From contig JAOUFG010000003.1 in NCBI GenBank assembly GCA_029858345.1, forward strand, positions 1 through 64,000: DNA of 64,000 bases, read 5' to 3'. Each line of letters begins with the position of its first letter. The first letter of the stretch is position 1. The DNA is from Phycisphaerae bacterium. GTDB lineage: Bacteria; Planctomycetota; Phycisphaerae; Sedimentisphaerales; Anaerohalosphaeraceae. The notes beneath the pieces are model-generated. The model was not told where the DNA came from and made no database searches. It worked only from the letters and a program-made list of their open reading frames with translations. Positions 29,117-38,556 of this stretch are shown piece after piece. The position numbers and the translations under genes are program-made.

Positions 29117-29386
29117 TTAGTCTGTAAAGTTTTCCAAAATACGATAATAGTCATGCACCATCGAGTTGGTGCCTTTGCATCCGTCGAGGTGGTATTGCAG
29201 GCATTCAGCCATCGAGTAGACGTCGTCAGGATTGTTCGCTTCGACCAAATGCTCGCGTTCGCCGTCGGCGCTGATGAGTTTGACGGTGATGTAATCGTTG
29301 CCGGGTACGCGGTGGATGGTCGCGAAGTACTCAGGCACGTCGCCTTTGTTCATATGTCCGGCCAGTTTCATTTCGATAATATTCAT
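29117..29386 (-). CDS. hypothetical phage protein
   Basis: ORF in four-gene minus-strand block. Confidence 0.55.
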   Translation of the reverse strand: MNIIEMKLAGHMNKGDVPEYFATIHRVPGNDYITVKLISADGEREHLVEANNPDDVYSMAECLQYHLDGCKGTNSMVHDYYRILENFTD

Positions 29387-29389
29387 GGT

Positions 29390-29746
29390 TTACCCTTTCT
29401 TTTCTTCGTGGTGGTGACAGTTCTTAATGATGCGGATACCCTTGGATTTCCCGGCGAAGGAACAGCCTGCTCCGCATGTAGTACAATCGCAGACCATATC
29501 AATGGAACTGGCGTCAATTCTATCGGCCTCAGCTCTGTCGGCGACGGTAACCCCGTTACGCATTCGCAGGCACGAGGCTTGGTGCTGTATCTGTCGCCAG
29601 TTGGGTTGGAGCGAGCCATATTCAAGGACTGTATAGCCACCTTTTTTCATTTGTTTTTGATACGCATTGGGATCGGTGATTCCATAAATCGTGGTCGCAT
29701 TGTTTCGGGTGCCCCTTTTTCTGACTTTGAAATAATATTCTTTCAT
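29390..29746 (-). CDS. hypothetical phage protein with Cys motif
   Basis: MVCDCTTCGAGC; minus-strand block. Confidence 0.55.
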   Translation of the reverse strand: MKEYYFKVRKRGTRNNATTIYGITDPNAYQKQMKKGGYTVLEYGSLQPNWRQIQHQASCLRMRNGVTVADRAEADRIDASSIDMVCDCTTCGAGCSFAGKSKGIRIIKNCHHHEEKKG

Positions 29747-29760
29747 GGTTGGAGTCCTTT

Positions 29761-30021
29761 TTATTGTTGGGTTTCGGTGTCGATGCGGGCTTCGGCCAGT
29801 CCATCTTCAATCATCGCTTCGCTGAATCCGCTCAAGAAAGACAATGTTTCAAGCAGGTCGCATTTGACTTTGTTCAGCGTTCCGATGTGCGCCCAGTTCA
29901 GTTTCGCGGGTTCTTTTTGCATCTCGCATTCGAACCAGCCCAGCAGGTTGGCGATGTCTGTTTTGGCTTCGTTATAGGCGGTTTTCATTTTTTCATCGTT
30001 GTTGTTGAGTTCAACTTTCAT
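29761..30021 (-). CDS. hypothetical phage protein
   Basis: ORF at head of minus-strand block. Confidence 0.5.
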   Translation of the reverse strand: MKVELNNNDEKMKTAYNEAKTDIANLLGWFECEMQKEPAKLNWAHIGTLNKVKCDLLETLSFLSGFSEAMIEDGLAEARIDTETQQ

Positions 30022-30162
30022 TCTTAAGTCCTTTCTATATAAGGTTTTATCATTCATCTACATGACACATTACAAAGTGTTTCAAACTGCATCAAGCTAA
30101 TTAAGTGCTTATTCTAAAAGAAGTTACATTAATTTTGACATTCCGGACAAGGGGTGTAAGCA

Positions 30163-30363
30163 ATGGGAAAACCTATCAAAATTACCGCATTAACGGCCGA
30201 TGAATTGGCCACTTTGTTAAGCCAGGCAAGCCGTCACGCCATATCTGGACAAGACGTGCTGGCAATTGCCGAACGGGGTGGGATTGTGGCCCCGGACGGC
30301 ACCATCAACCTGATTGATTACACCGCATTTTTGGCACAGGAGATTGCCGGTGGTGCAGATTAA
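30163..30363 (+). CDS. small protein homologous to the N-terminus of the adjacent TerL
   Basis: LTADELATLLSQAS..TINLIDYTAFLAQEIAGG versus LKPTDLTRLLNSAG..TINLFRYAAWLTQQYLAP. Confidence 0.55.
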   Translation: MGKPIKITALTADELATLLSQASRHAISGQDVLAIAERGGIVAPDGTINLIDYTAFLAQEIAGGAD

Positions 30364-32611
30364 TCCGACCAAACTCAAGCCGACTGACCTGACGCGGTTG
30401 CTGAATTCCGCTGGATTTGGGGAAGTTCTGAATGAACGCACCCTCCGGCGTCACCGCAACCGTGCCGGATACACCATCGGTGATGCGCGAACCATCAATC
30501 TATTCCGGTACGCAGCCTGGTTGACGCAGCAATATTTAGCGCCGCCCAAAGACGGACGCAGTTATGACGAGATTCGAGAGGCCGCCCGATTGCGGAATGC
30601 CGAATTAGCGCGCGCCGGTCAAGATATTGGTCAAATCCCCGCCGTTGTTAATCCGGACCGCAAGGCCAAGGCGATGGCCAGCTTCAAATATTTTTGTGAA
30701 GTGTATTTTCCGGAGGTGTTCTACCTGACGTGGTCAGCAGACCATCACAAGGTTATCACAAAGATTGAACAGGCAGTTTTGAAAGGCGGTCTGTTTGCGT
30801 TGGCCATGCCTCGTGGCAGCGGCAAAACCGTGCTGATGCAGATGGCCTGTTTATGGTCGGCGTTGATCGGAGCGACGGAATTTGTGTGTCTGATTGCCGC
30901 ATCCGCAGATCGAGCTAAAAACCTTCTTGAGAATATCAAAGTCTGGCTGGAGACCAACCAACTGCTGCACGAGGATTTTCCCGAAGTGACGCTTCCGATT
31001 TTAGCATTGGAGCGGATTACCAACCGTCAAAAGGGTCAAAAGCACAACAGTATCCCGACCCGAATTGAATGGGCGGCGGATAAAATTGTACTTCCTACCA
31101 TCGAAGGAAGCACTGCGTCGGGTGTGGTTATCTCCTGTTCCGGAATGAAGGGTTCTGACATCCGCGGTCAAAACCATGCCCGCGCTGATGGCAAGGTCGT
31201 TCGTCCGCAATTGGTAATGGTTGACGACCCGCAGACCACCGAATCGGCCTGGAGCCCATCGCAATCCCAGCGGCGTGAGGCCATCTTAGCTGGGGATGTA
31301 TTGGGTATGGCCGGTCCCGGCAAGAAGATTTCCGGCCTGATGGCCTGTACTGTCATCCGGCCCGGTGACATGGCCGACAACATCTTGGACCGCGAGAAAC
31401 ACCCGGAATGGCAAGGGGAACGGACCAAGATGGTCTATGCTTTCCCGACCAATGAGAAACTCTGGGCCCAGTATGCAGAAATCCGCGCCGATTCCCTGCG
31501 GAATGATGGCGATGGTTCACAGGCAACCGAGTTCTATCGTGAAAACCGCGAGGCAATGGATGCCGGTTCTGTAATTGCCTGGCCCGAGCGTCACAATACA
31601 GACGAACTATCGGCCATTCAGCACGCCATGAATCTGAAGTTCCGTGATGAAGCAGCGTTCTTTGCCGAGTATCAGAACGAGCCGATTGTTGAAACCGAAG
31701 GTGAGGAGATGCTCAATGCTGACCAAATTGCCGCCAAGCTCAATGGGTACAACCGTGGCGTTGTTCCGATTTCCTGTCATAACCTGACGATGTTTGTCGA
31801 CGTTCAGCAAAAAGCACTGTTCTGGATGATATGCGGTTGGGAAACCGATTTTACCGGCTACATCCTGGACTATGGTACATGGCCGGAACAAAAACGGTTG
31901 TATTTTACATTGCGGGATATTCGACGCACGATTGCGCAGCAAAAACCAGGCACCGGACTGGAAGGAGCGATTTATCATGCACTGGAGCAGTTGAGTGAAC
32001 AGAAATTGTCTCGCTTGTACACCCGTGAGGACGGCCTGGATATCAAGATTGACCGCTGTCTAATCGATGCTAACTGGGGACAATCAACAGATGTGGTCTA
32101 TCAGTTCTGTCGTCAATCACGGTTTTCAGGAATTGTTCTGCCCAGTCACGGTAAGTTTGTCGGGGCCTCCAGTATTCCGTTTTCCGAATACAAACGCAAA
32201 CGCGGTGACCGTGTAGGACTACATTGGCGGATTCCCAATACCACCGGCAAGCGCGCTATGCGGCATGTTCTCATCGATACCAACTTCTGGAAGAGCTTTG
32301 TCCACGCCAGATTAGCCGTATCCATGGGTGACCCCGGCGCAGTGTCGTTGTTCGGGCGCGATGAAACGACCCATCGGTTACTGGCTGAGCATCTGACCGC
32401 AGAATACCGCATCAAAACGATGGCCCGCGACCGAACGGTTGACGAATGGAAACTCAAGGCCATCCGGCCAGACAACCATTGGCTGGACTGTTTGGTCGGA
32501 TGCGCGGTAGCGGCATCGATGGAAGGAGCTAAATTATTCGGTACTGAGTTAGGTCATACCCCACAGGCTGCACGAATCAAGCTTTCCGAGCTACAGAGAA
32601 AAAAACAATAA
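30350..32611 (+). CDS. terminase large subunit
   Basis: FALAMPRGSGKTVLMQMACLWSALIG (Walker A); TerL size and position upstream of portal. GTG start at 30350 or 30353. Confidence 0.85.
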   Translation: MVQINPTKLKPTDLTRLLNSAGFGEVLNERTLRRHRNRAGYTIGDARTINLFRYAAWLTQQYLAPPKDGRSYDEIREAARLRNAELARAGQDIGQIPAVVNPDRKAKAMASFKYFCEVYFPEVFYLTWSADHHKVITKIEQAVLKGGLFALAMPRGSGKTVLMQMACLWSALIGATEFVCLIAASADRAKNLLENIKVWLETNQLLHEDFPEVTLPILALERITNRQKGQKHNSIPTRIEWAADKIVLPTIEGSTASGVVISCSGMKGSDIRGQNHARADGKVVRPQLVMVDDPQTTESAWSPSQSQRREAILAGDVLGMAGPGKKISGLMACTVIRPGDMADNILDREKHPEWQGERTKMVYAFPTNEKLWAQYAEIRADSLRNDGDGSQATEFYRENREAMDAGSVIAWPERHNTDELSAIQHAMNLKFRDEAAFFAEYQNEPIVETEGEEMLNADQIAAKLNGYNRGVVPISCHNLTMFVDVQQKALFWMICGWETDFTGYILDYGTWPEQKRLYFTLRDIRRTIAQQKPGTGLEGAIYHALEQLSEQKLSRLYTREDGLDIKIDRCLIDANWGQSTDVVYQFCRQSRFSGIVLPSHGKFVGASSIPFSEYKRKRGDRVGLHWRIPNTTGKRAMRHVLIDTNFWKSFVHARLAVSMGDPGAVSLFGRDETTHRLLAEHLTAEYRIKTMARDRTVDEWKLKAIRPDNHWLDCLVGCAVAASMEGAKLFGTELGHTPQAARIKLSELQRKKQ

Positions 32612-32728
32612 TTATTTTCATTTTTTTGTTTCGGAATGGGCCACGTGCTCATTTTTTTGCCGATTGTATATAGGGAGGAACACCTTTTCTCCCCGGCTTC
32701 CAAAACGACCCTTCAGTTAGGATTCCCA

Positions 32729-33292
32729 ATGAATAATTCCATTGATATTCTCTTTTCTCATAATTTGCATCTGGTAGACAAGGTTTTGGCAAAATATCGT
32801 CCGCAGGTTCACCCCGCAACACTCGAACAACTGGAGGCTGATGCCATGGTAGGATTGTGGAATGCGATTCGCCTCTACGATCCAAACCAGCACAAAAAAT
32901 TCAAACATTATGCCTATCAGAAAATTCGTTATGCCATCAAGGAAGGATTACGGCAACGTGACCCGTTCCCCAGAGAATTCAGGAACGATAATGGCGATCC
33001 CATTGAAATCGTTGATATTGATGAGGTAGACGAAGATTGCTCCAGTGTAGTTTATGCCGACGCAGGAATTAAACATTTTGAACGACAAGAGTTTGTGGAG
33101 TCCCTCCTTAAGCAAATTGACCAACAACTTGCAGAACTTCTTTTCATGCGATTTTGGCTGGGCCTGACAGATATCCAAATTGCCAACCGCAAACAACTGT
33201 CCCGCAAACGTGTGGCTCGACAGATTCAGCGAGCGATGAATGAACTTAAAAAAATAACCTCTCAAGCGGATGCCTATCTATGTCTGAGTTAG
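32729..33292 (+). CDS. sigma-70 family RNA polymerase sigma factor
   Basis: LEADAMVGLWNAIRLYDPNQHKKFKHYAYQKIRYAIKEGLR; C-terminal TDIQIANRKQLSRKRVARQIQRAMNELKK. Confidence 0.85.
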   Translation: MNNSIDILFSHNLHLVDKVLAKYRPQVHPATLEQLEADAMVGLWNAIRLYDPNQHKKFKHYAYQKIRYAIKEGLRQRDPFPREFRNDNGDPIEIVDIDEVDEDCSSVVYADAGIKHFERQEFVESLLKQIDQQLAELLFMRFWLGLTDIQIANRKQLSRKRVARQIQRAMNELKKITSQADAYLCLS

Positions 33293-33474
33293 AAAACACC
33301 ATCAAAGACAATGCCGCCGGGCCTAAAGCCGCCAGTGGCGACGCCGGTTCGGTCGAACAACATTCGTTGCCCGACCAGATTGCCGCCGATAAACACCTCC
33401 AGTCCAAACAGGCGATGAGCAGTAAAGGGATGGGCATCAAGCTACTTAAAATTTCACCTTCAGGAACTGTCTGA
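33280..33474 (+). CDS. small head-completion-like protein
   Basis: Position between sigma and portal genes; overlaps both. Confidence 0.5.
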   Translation: MSELENTIKDNAAGPKAASGDAGSVEQHSLPDQIAADKHLQSKQAMSSKGMGIKLLKISPSGTV

Positions 33475-34886
33475 TGTGGCCATTTCGGCGTAAATCCAAA
33501 ACAATCCGAACCACCGTCCCGGTGACTCTGCATGCCAAGTACGATGCAGCGCAGACCACCCGTGAGAATATCCGTCACTGGATAATGGCCGATGGACTAT
33601 CGGCAGATGCGGCGGCCAACAATGATGTCCGGAAAAAACTTCGCGAACGTGCCCGCTATGAAGTTGCCAATAATTCCTATGCCAAGGGGATTATCCTGAC
33701 ACTGGCTAATGATTGTGTCGGCACCGGACCGCGATTGCAGGTCTTGACGGCTGATGATGAACTCAACAAAAAAATCGAGTCCGCCTTTAGCACCTGGACA
33801 CAGATGATTGGTCTGGCGGCTAAACTTCGCACGATGCGGATGGCTAAATCGACCGATGGCGAGACGTTCGCTATCTTAACCGGCAACAATAAATTATACG
33901 GGCCTGTCAAATTAGATTTACATTTGGTCGAGGCCGACCGAGTAACCACGCCATATCCGAAACTGTTGGATGATAATACGGTTGATGGGATTGAATTGGA
34001 CAGCAGCGGGCATCCATCCCGCTACAATATTTTGAGGTATCATCCCGGTGACCTGCGGGCGGCCATCAATGATTTCGATGTTATTGATGCCAATGCGGTC
34101 ATTCACTGGTTCCGTTCCGACCGTCCCGGTCAGCACCGTGGTGTGCCGGAGATTACACCGGCGCTGCCGTTGTTCGCTCAATTGCGGCGATATACCTTGG
34201 CGGTTCTGGGCGCAGCGGAAACGGCCGCCGATTTTGCAGCGGTATTGTTTACCGATGCTCCCGCCAATGGTGAAGCGGCCCAGGTTGAACCAATGGACAT
34301 CGTCGAACTGGAAAAGCGTATGGCCACCGTCCTGCCGGATGGCTGGAAGCTGGGCCAGATCAAGGCCGAACAACCGGCTACTGCCTATGGCGAATTCAAA
34401 CGTGAAATCCTCAATGAAATCGCCCGCTGTCTGAATCTGCCGTACAACATCGCGGCGTGTAATTCGTCTGGTTATAACTACGCGTCAGGAAGATTGGATT
34501 GGCAGATTTTTTCCAGAGCCATTCGCGTTGAACAAGCGGATATGGCAGCGGTCGTGCTGGATGAAATTTTAGCCGCTTGGATTTATGAAGCCATGCTCTC
34601 CAGTGAGTTTTCGGTGCTGCGAACCATCCAGCATCTTCCACATCAGTGGTTCTTTGATGGTAACGAACATGTCGACCCGGCCAAAGAGGCCAATGCCCAA
34701 AAAACACGGCTGGAATCCAATACCACCACGCTCGCTGCGGAATATGCCCGTCAAGGGAAGGACTGGGAGACCGAACTCACGCAGCGTGCCAAAGAAAAAC
34801 AACTCATGGCCGACTTGGGCCTTCTGACAGAGCAACCGGAAACCGTAACCGTTTTGGAGAATGACGACGATGACGAAGAAAAATAA
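33474..34886 (+). CDS. phage portal protein (lambda-type)
   Basis: NNSYAKGIILTLANDCVGTGPRLQV..AVIHWFRSDRPGQHRGVPEITPAL..RCLNLPYNIAACNSSGYNYASGRLDWQIFSRAI. Confidence 0.92.
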   Translation: MWPFRRKSKTIRTTVPVTLHAKYDAAQTTRENIRHWIMADGLSADAAANNDVRKKLRERARYEVANNSYAKGIILTLANDCVGTGPRLQVLTADDELNKKIESAFSTWTQMIGLAAKLRTMRMAKSTDGETFAILTGNNKLYGPVKLDLHLVEADRVTTPYPKLLDDNTVDGIELDSSGHPSRYNILRYHPGDLRAAINDFDVIDANAVIHWFRSDRPGQHRGVPEITPALPLFAQLRRYTLAVLGAAETAADFAAVLFTDAPANGEAAQVEPMDIVELEKRMATVLPDGWKLGQIKAEQPATAYGEFKREILNEIARCLNLPYNIAACNSSGYNYASGRLDWQIFSRAIRVEQADMAAVVLDEILAAWIYEAMLSSEFSVLRTIQHLPHQWFFDGNEHVDPAKEANAQKTRLESNTTTLAAEYARQGKDWETELTQRAKEKQLMADLGLLTEQPETVTVLENDDDDEEK

Positions 34887-36852
34887 CATCCCTGAGAACA
34901 TTCATTTTCAATGTGATTTGACGATTGAAGCGGCCTCTGATGACAAGGTTGTACCGAAGTTCTCGATGGTTGCCTATACCGGCGGACCGATGAAGATTGC
35001 CGGATTTACCCATCCGGTCGTGGTCGATCTGGAGGGACTATCCATCGACCGGCAGAACATCCCTATCCGCCTGGATCACAATCCTAAACAAGGGGTTGGT
35101 CATACCGACCGCGTCGTCATCGAGAACGGACAAGTCATGGCGGAGGGTTTAATCTCTCGCGACACCAGTTGGGCACGCGATGTGATTAAAAGCGGCAAGA
35201 ACGGATTCCCCTGGCAGGCCAGCATCGGCGCTGAAATCATCCAGGCAGAGTTCATTCCCAATGGCAATCAGATTCAGGTTAACGGCAGGACTTTTGACGG
35301 TCCTTTATATGTCATTCGAAAATCAATTCTTAAGGAGATCAGTTTCGTGGATAACGGCGCAGACACCAACACGTCCGCTCAGGTAGCGGCACAGTCAGGA
35401 GAACAAAAACAGATGAATGATGAAACAAAAACAACCGACCTCAAAGCCAATGAGGTCAAAAGCGAAGCAGCAAAAGAAGATGCCCAGGCATCCGAAACGC
35501 ACACCTGTCAGTGCAAAAACAAAACGCCGGAAAAAATCGAGGCCGCGGCTGCGCCCGATCCGGTGGCGGACATGCGTAAAAGTATTGCTGCCGAAACCAA
35601 CCGTATCCAGGCCATCCGTACTGTCTGCAACGGTAAGCACACCGACATCGAGGCCAAGGCCATCGAAGAAGGCTGGGATGTAATCAAGTGTGAACTGGAA
35701 GTGTTGCGTGCCTCGCGGCCGAAGGCACCGGCCGTACACACGCAAAAAACAGTCCACACCCCTCATATCTTCGAAGCGGTCGCCCTCATGGCCGCCGGAA
35801 TCGGTAACACCCGGTTGGAAGCGATGTATGATGTATCCACATTGGAGGCTGCCGATAAACTGCGTGGCATTGGTATCCAGGAATTTTGTGAGCAAGTTGT
35901 TGGGATGCAGTTACCGCGATTCCGGCGGGATGCATCCGGATGGCTGCAGGCAGCGTTCAGTACCACTTCACTTCCGGGCATTTTAAGCAATATCGCCAAC
36001 AAGATGCTGCTGGAAGGCTACAACTATATCGAGGATGCCTGGCGTCAAATCTGCAAAATCGCCTCTGTCAACGACTTTAAGGAACACAGCCGCTATCGGA
36101 TGACCGGTGCGTTTAAGTTCGAACAGGTCGGCCCGGATGGCGAACTCAAGCATGGCAAGCTCGATGAGATGAAGTACGGCCAAAAGGCCGACACGCATGG
36201 CATCATGTTTGCCCTGACCCGCCAGATGATCATCAATGATGACATGGGTGCCTTCACGGACATCCCGCGTCAGATCGGGATGGGCGCGGCAGAAGCGATT
36301 GCCGATGCGGTCTGGAGCCTGCTCCTGAGTAATCCCAATAGCTTCTTCTCTGCGGGCAACAAAAACTATCTGGATGGTGCTGATACAGCGCTGAGCGTGG
36401 ATTCGCTGACGGCCGCAGAGGTCTTGTTCAGCGGACAGACCAAACCCAACGGTCGTCCTCTGGGGATCGGAGCTTCAATTCTGCTGGTGCCGACGGCCCT
36501 GAAGGTCGCTGCACAACTCTTAATGAGTTCGGTGCTGCTAAATGAAACCACCACGGCCAACAAGGGCAAACCCGCCAATAACCCGCATGTGGGTAAATTC
36601 GGTGTCGTTTCCAGTGCGTATCTGGCAAATGCCTCGTTCGCCGGGGCCAGCAGCAAGGCGTGGTATCTGTTCGCCGACCCGAATCGGCTGCCCGCATTGG
36701 AAGTGGCGTTCCTGAACGGTGTGGACCGTCCGACCGTCGAGAAGACCGATGCGGACTTCAACACGCTGGGGATTCAGTTCCGTGGCTATATCGATTTCGG
36801 GGTAAGGGAACAGGACTATCGTGGAGCAATCAAGCTCAAGGGTGAGGTGTAA
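34861..36852 (+). CDS. fused prohead protease - major capsid protein
   Basis: N-terminal MVAYTGGPMKIAGFTHPVVVDLEGL..PIRLDHNPKQGVGHTD..KEISFVDNGAD; Lys/Glu/Ala-rich linker; C-terminal capsid-like GYNYIEDAWRQICKIASVNDFKEHSRYRMTG..MIINDDMGAFTDIPRQIG. Confidence 0.82.
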   Translation: MTTMTKKNNIPENIHFQCDLTIEAASDDKVVPKFSMVAYTGGPMKIAGFTHPVVVDLEGLSIDRQNIPIRLDHNPKQGVGHTDRVVIENGQVMAEGLISRDTSWARDVIKSGKNGFPWQASIGAEIIQAEFIPNGNQIQVNGRTFDGPLYVIRKSILKEISFVDNGADTNTSAQVAAQSGEQKQMNDETKTTDLKANEVKSEAAKEDAQASETHTCQCKNKTPEKIEAAAAPDPVADMRKSIAAETNRIQAIRTVCNGKHTDIEAKAIEEGWDVIKCELEVLRASRPKAPAVHTQKTVHTPHIFEAVALMAAGIGNTRLEAMYDVSTLEAADKLRGIGIQEFCEQVVGMQLPRFRRDASGWLQAAFSTTSLPGILSNIANKMLLEGYNYIEDAWRQICKIASVNDFKEHSRYRMTGAFKFEQVGPDGELKHGKLDEMKYGQKADTHGIMFALTRQMIINDDMGAFTDIPRQIGMGAAEAIADAVWSLLLSNPNSFFSAGNKNYLDGADTALSVDSLTAAEVLFSGQTKPNGRPLGIGASILLVPTALKVAAQLLMSSVLLNETTTANKGKPANNPHVGKFGVVSSAYLANASFAGASSKAWYLFADPNRLPALEVAFLNGVDRPTVEKTDADFNTLGIQFRGYIDFGVREQDYRGAIKLKGEV

Positions 36853-36908
36853 ACCTCATCCCTCAAGCTTGTGTGGATGATAACCTTTAATTTCAGAGAG
36901 GATATTTT

Positions 36909-37250
36909 ATGGCAATTGCGCAATTTGTTCAACAGGGAAATTCAATTGATCACACTCCGTCCGGCGCTGTCACAGCCGGTGATGTCATTGTCCAGGGCGA
37001 TCTAATCGGTATCGCGCAGGTGGACTGTGTTGCTAATCAGATTGGTGCACTGGCGGTCACCGGTGTCTTCGACATCGACAAAGCGACCGGCGTGGGAACG
37101 GGCATCGCAGTCGGTACAAAAGTCTACTGGGACGTCGCTGACCAGCAGGCCAAGGCCGATGACGAATCCGGTGCGAACAAGTACCTGGGTAAAACCATCG
37201 CCGCCGCGGGTGATGATGATGCCAAGGTACGGGTCAGACTGGAGCAGTAG
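36909..37250 (+). CDS. DUF2190 capsid cement/decoration protein
   Basis: MAIAQFVQQGNSIDHTPSGAVTAGDVIVQGDLIGIAQ..GTKVYWDVADQQAKAD. Confidence 0.82.
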   Translation: MAIAQFVQQGNSIDHTPSGAVTAGDVIVQGDLIGIAQVDCVANQIGALAVTGVFDIDKATGVGTGIAVGTKVYWDVADQQAKADDESGANKYLGKTIAAAGDDDAKVRVRLEQ

Positions 37251-37595
37251 ATGCTCAATCAAGGATTAGATTGGCTGGAGCAGCGGCTTATGGGCTTCTG
37301 CTCCAGCCCGGTGGAATACCGACGCGATGCTCAGACACAAACCGTTGATGCGGTATTTGGCAAGACGGATTTCGAGGTCGAAGACAGTACTGGCATTTCG
37401 GTCAGCAGTTTTGTGTGGGATTTTCTCATTTGTGCACAAACGCTGGGATTTGAGCCCGAAGTTGGCGACATCATTGTCGTCAACGGCCGCTTATTTGAAG
37501 TGATGAATCTATCCGGACAAGGCTCTTGGCGATGGACGGGACCAAATCGAAAAACCTATCGCATTTATACGAAGGATATCGGCGATGACGTGTAA
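37251..37595 (+). CDS. head-tail connector-like protein
   Basis: Position; VVNGRLFEVMNLSGQGSWRWTGPNRKTYRIYTKDIG. Confidence 0.55.
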   Translation: MLNQGLDWLEQRLMGFCSSPVEYRRDAQTQTVDAVFGKTDFEVEDSTGISVSSFVWDFLICAQTLGFEPEVGDIIVVNGRLFEVMNLSGQGSWRWTGPNRKTYRIYTKDIGDDV

Positions 37596-37824
37596 CAACG
37601 AACAATATGAAAATGTGTGTAAAGGTGAGTTCTCTGAACTTCACAAGAAACTCGACGGGATGGACGAGGCCATTCGCGGCAACGGCAAGCCAGGCATCCA
37701 AGTGCGACTAGACCGGCTGGAGCAGGAAAAACTGACCCGCAGCAAGGTAACGTGGTTTCTGGTGGGGATTGTCGGAACAGTGGGCGGAGCTTTGCTAACG
37801 TCTTTGATTATGGGGTGGCTATGA
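37585..37824 (+). CDS. small coiled-coil protein with C-terminal TM (XhlA-like holin-associated candidate)
   Basis: GEFSELHKKLDGMDEAIRG..RLDRLEQEKLTRSKVTWFLVGIVGTVGGALLTSLIMGWL. Confidence 0.45.
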   Translation: MTCNNEQYENVCKGEFSELHKKLDGMDEAIRGNGKPGIQVRLDRLEQEKLTRSKVTWFLVGIVGTVGGALLTSLIMGWL

Positions 37825-38252
37825 AACTGGCATTAGATATTGCAGATGCGATTGTTACCGAACTGGCTGGCAACAGCTTCAGTGAACCGTTGGTGGTATC
37901 TCGGCGTGTTCTGCCGGAGTATGAGATTGCCGAACTGAAAGCATTGACCGTCACGGTCGTTCCCAAATCCGTTGAGATTGCCAATATCACGCGGCAGTCC
38001 AGCAGCTTTGATGTGGCCATCGACATCGGCATTCAGCAAAAGATTAGCAAAGATACCGATGCCGAGGTAGCCCGACTCAGCGGCATCGTCACGGAAATCA
38101 TCATGTTCCTGACACGAAAGCAATTATCCGGCGTTCCGGCGGCACGATTTAAGTCCATCGTCAACGAACCGGTCTATGCACCGGAGCATCTGTCCGAAAA
38201 ACGGCTCTTTACTTCTATTCTGACTGTAACCTACAAGGTGATCGATGGCTAA
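37821..38252 (+). CDS. tail completion/minor tail-like protein
   Basis: Position in morphogenesis operon with ATGA overlap. Confidence 0.5.
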   Translation: MKLALDIADAIVTELAGNSFSEPLVVSRRVLPEYEIAELKALTVTVVPKSVEIANITRQSSSFDVAIDIGIQQKISKDTDAEVARLSGIVTEIIMFLTRKQLSGVPAARFKSIVNEPVYAPEHLSEKRLFTSILTVTYKVIDG

Positions 38253-38556
38253 TCAAATTGAACAACTGACAACCTGGCTGGTCAATCGCGCTAATCAACA
38301 GGGATTGTCCATACAGCAATTTAAGGATATCAAATTCAGTCAGGTTCGTAAAAATCTGCCTGTCAACTATCGGGCTCGGCTCACACAGACGCTCTACTTA
38401 AAAGCCAAACGGCTGGCTCTCACGCAACTGTTCCAGGAAAAACTGGATGAATTAAAGAACAATACAAATGTCCGGCAGGCCATTTTGGCTGTTTTTCCTG
38501 ACGCGACGTTCCGTGTTTATCCGCACAAGCGGCAAATCATTATCGAGGTTCAGTAA
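38245..38556 (+). CDS. hypothetical phage protein
   Basis: Overlaps both neighbours. Confidence 0.5.
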   Translation: MANQIEQLTTWLVNRANQQGLSIQQFKDIKFSQVRKNLPVNYRARLTQTLYLKAKRLALTQLFQEKLDELKNNTNVRQAILAVFPDATFRVYPHKRQIIIEVQ

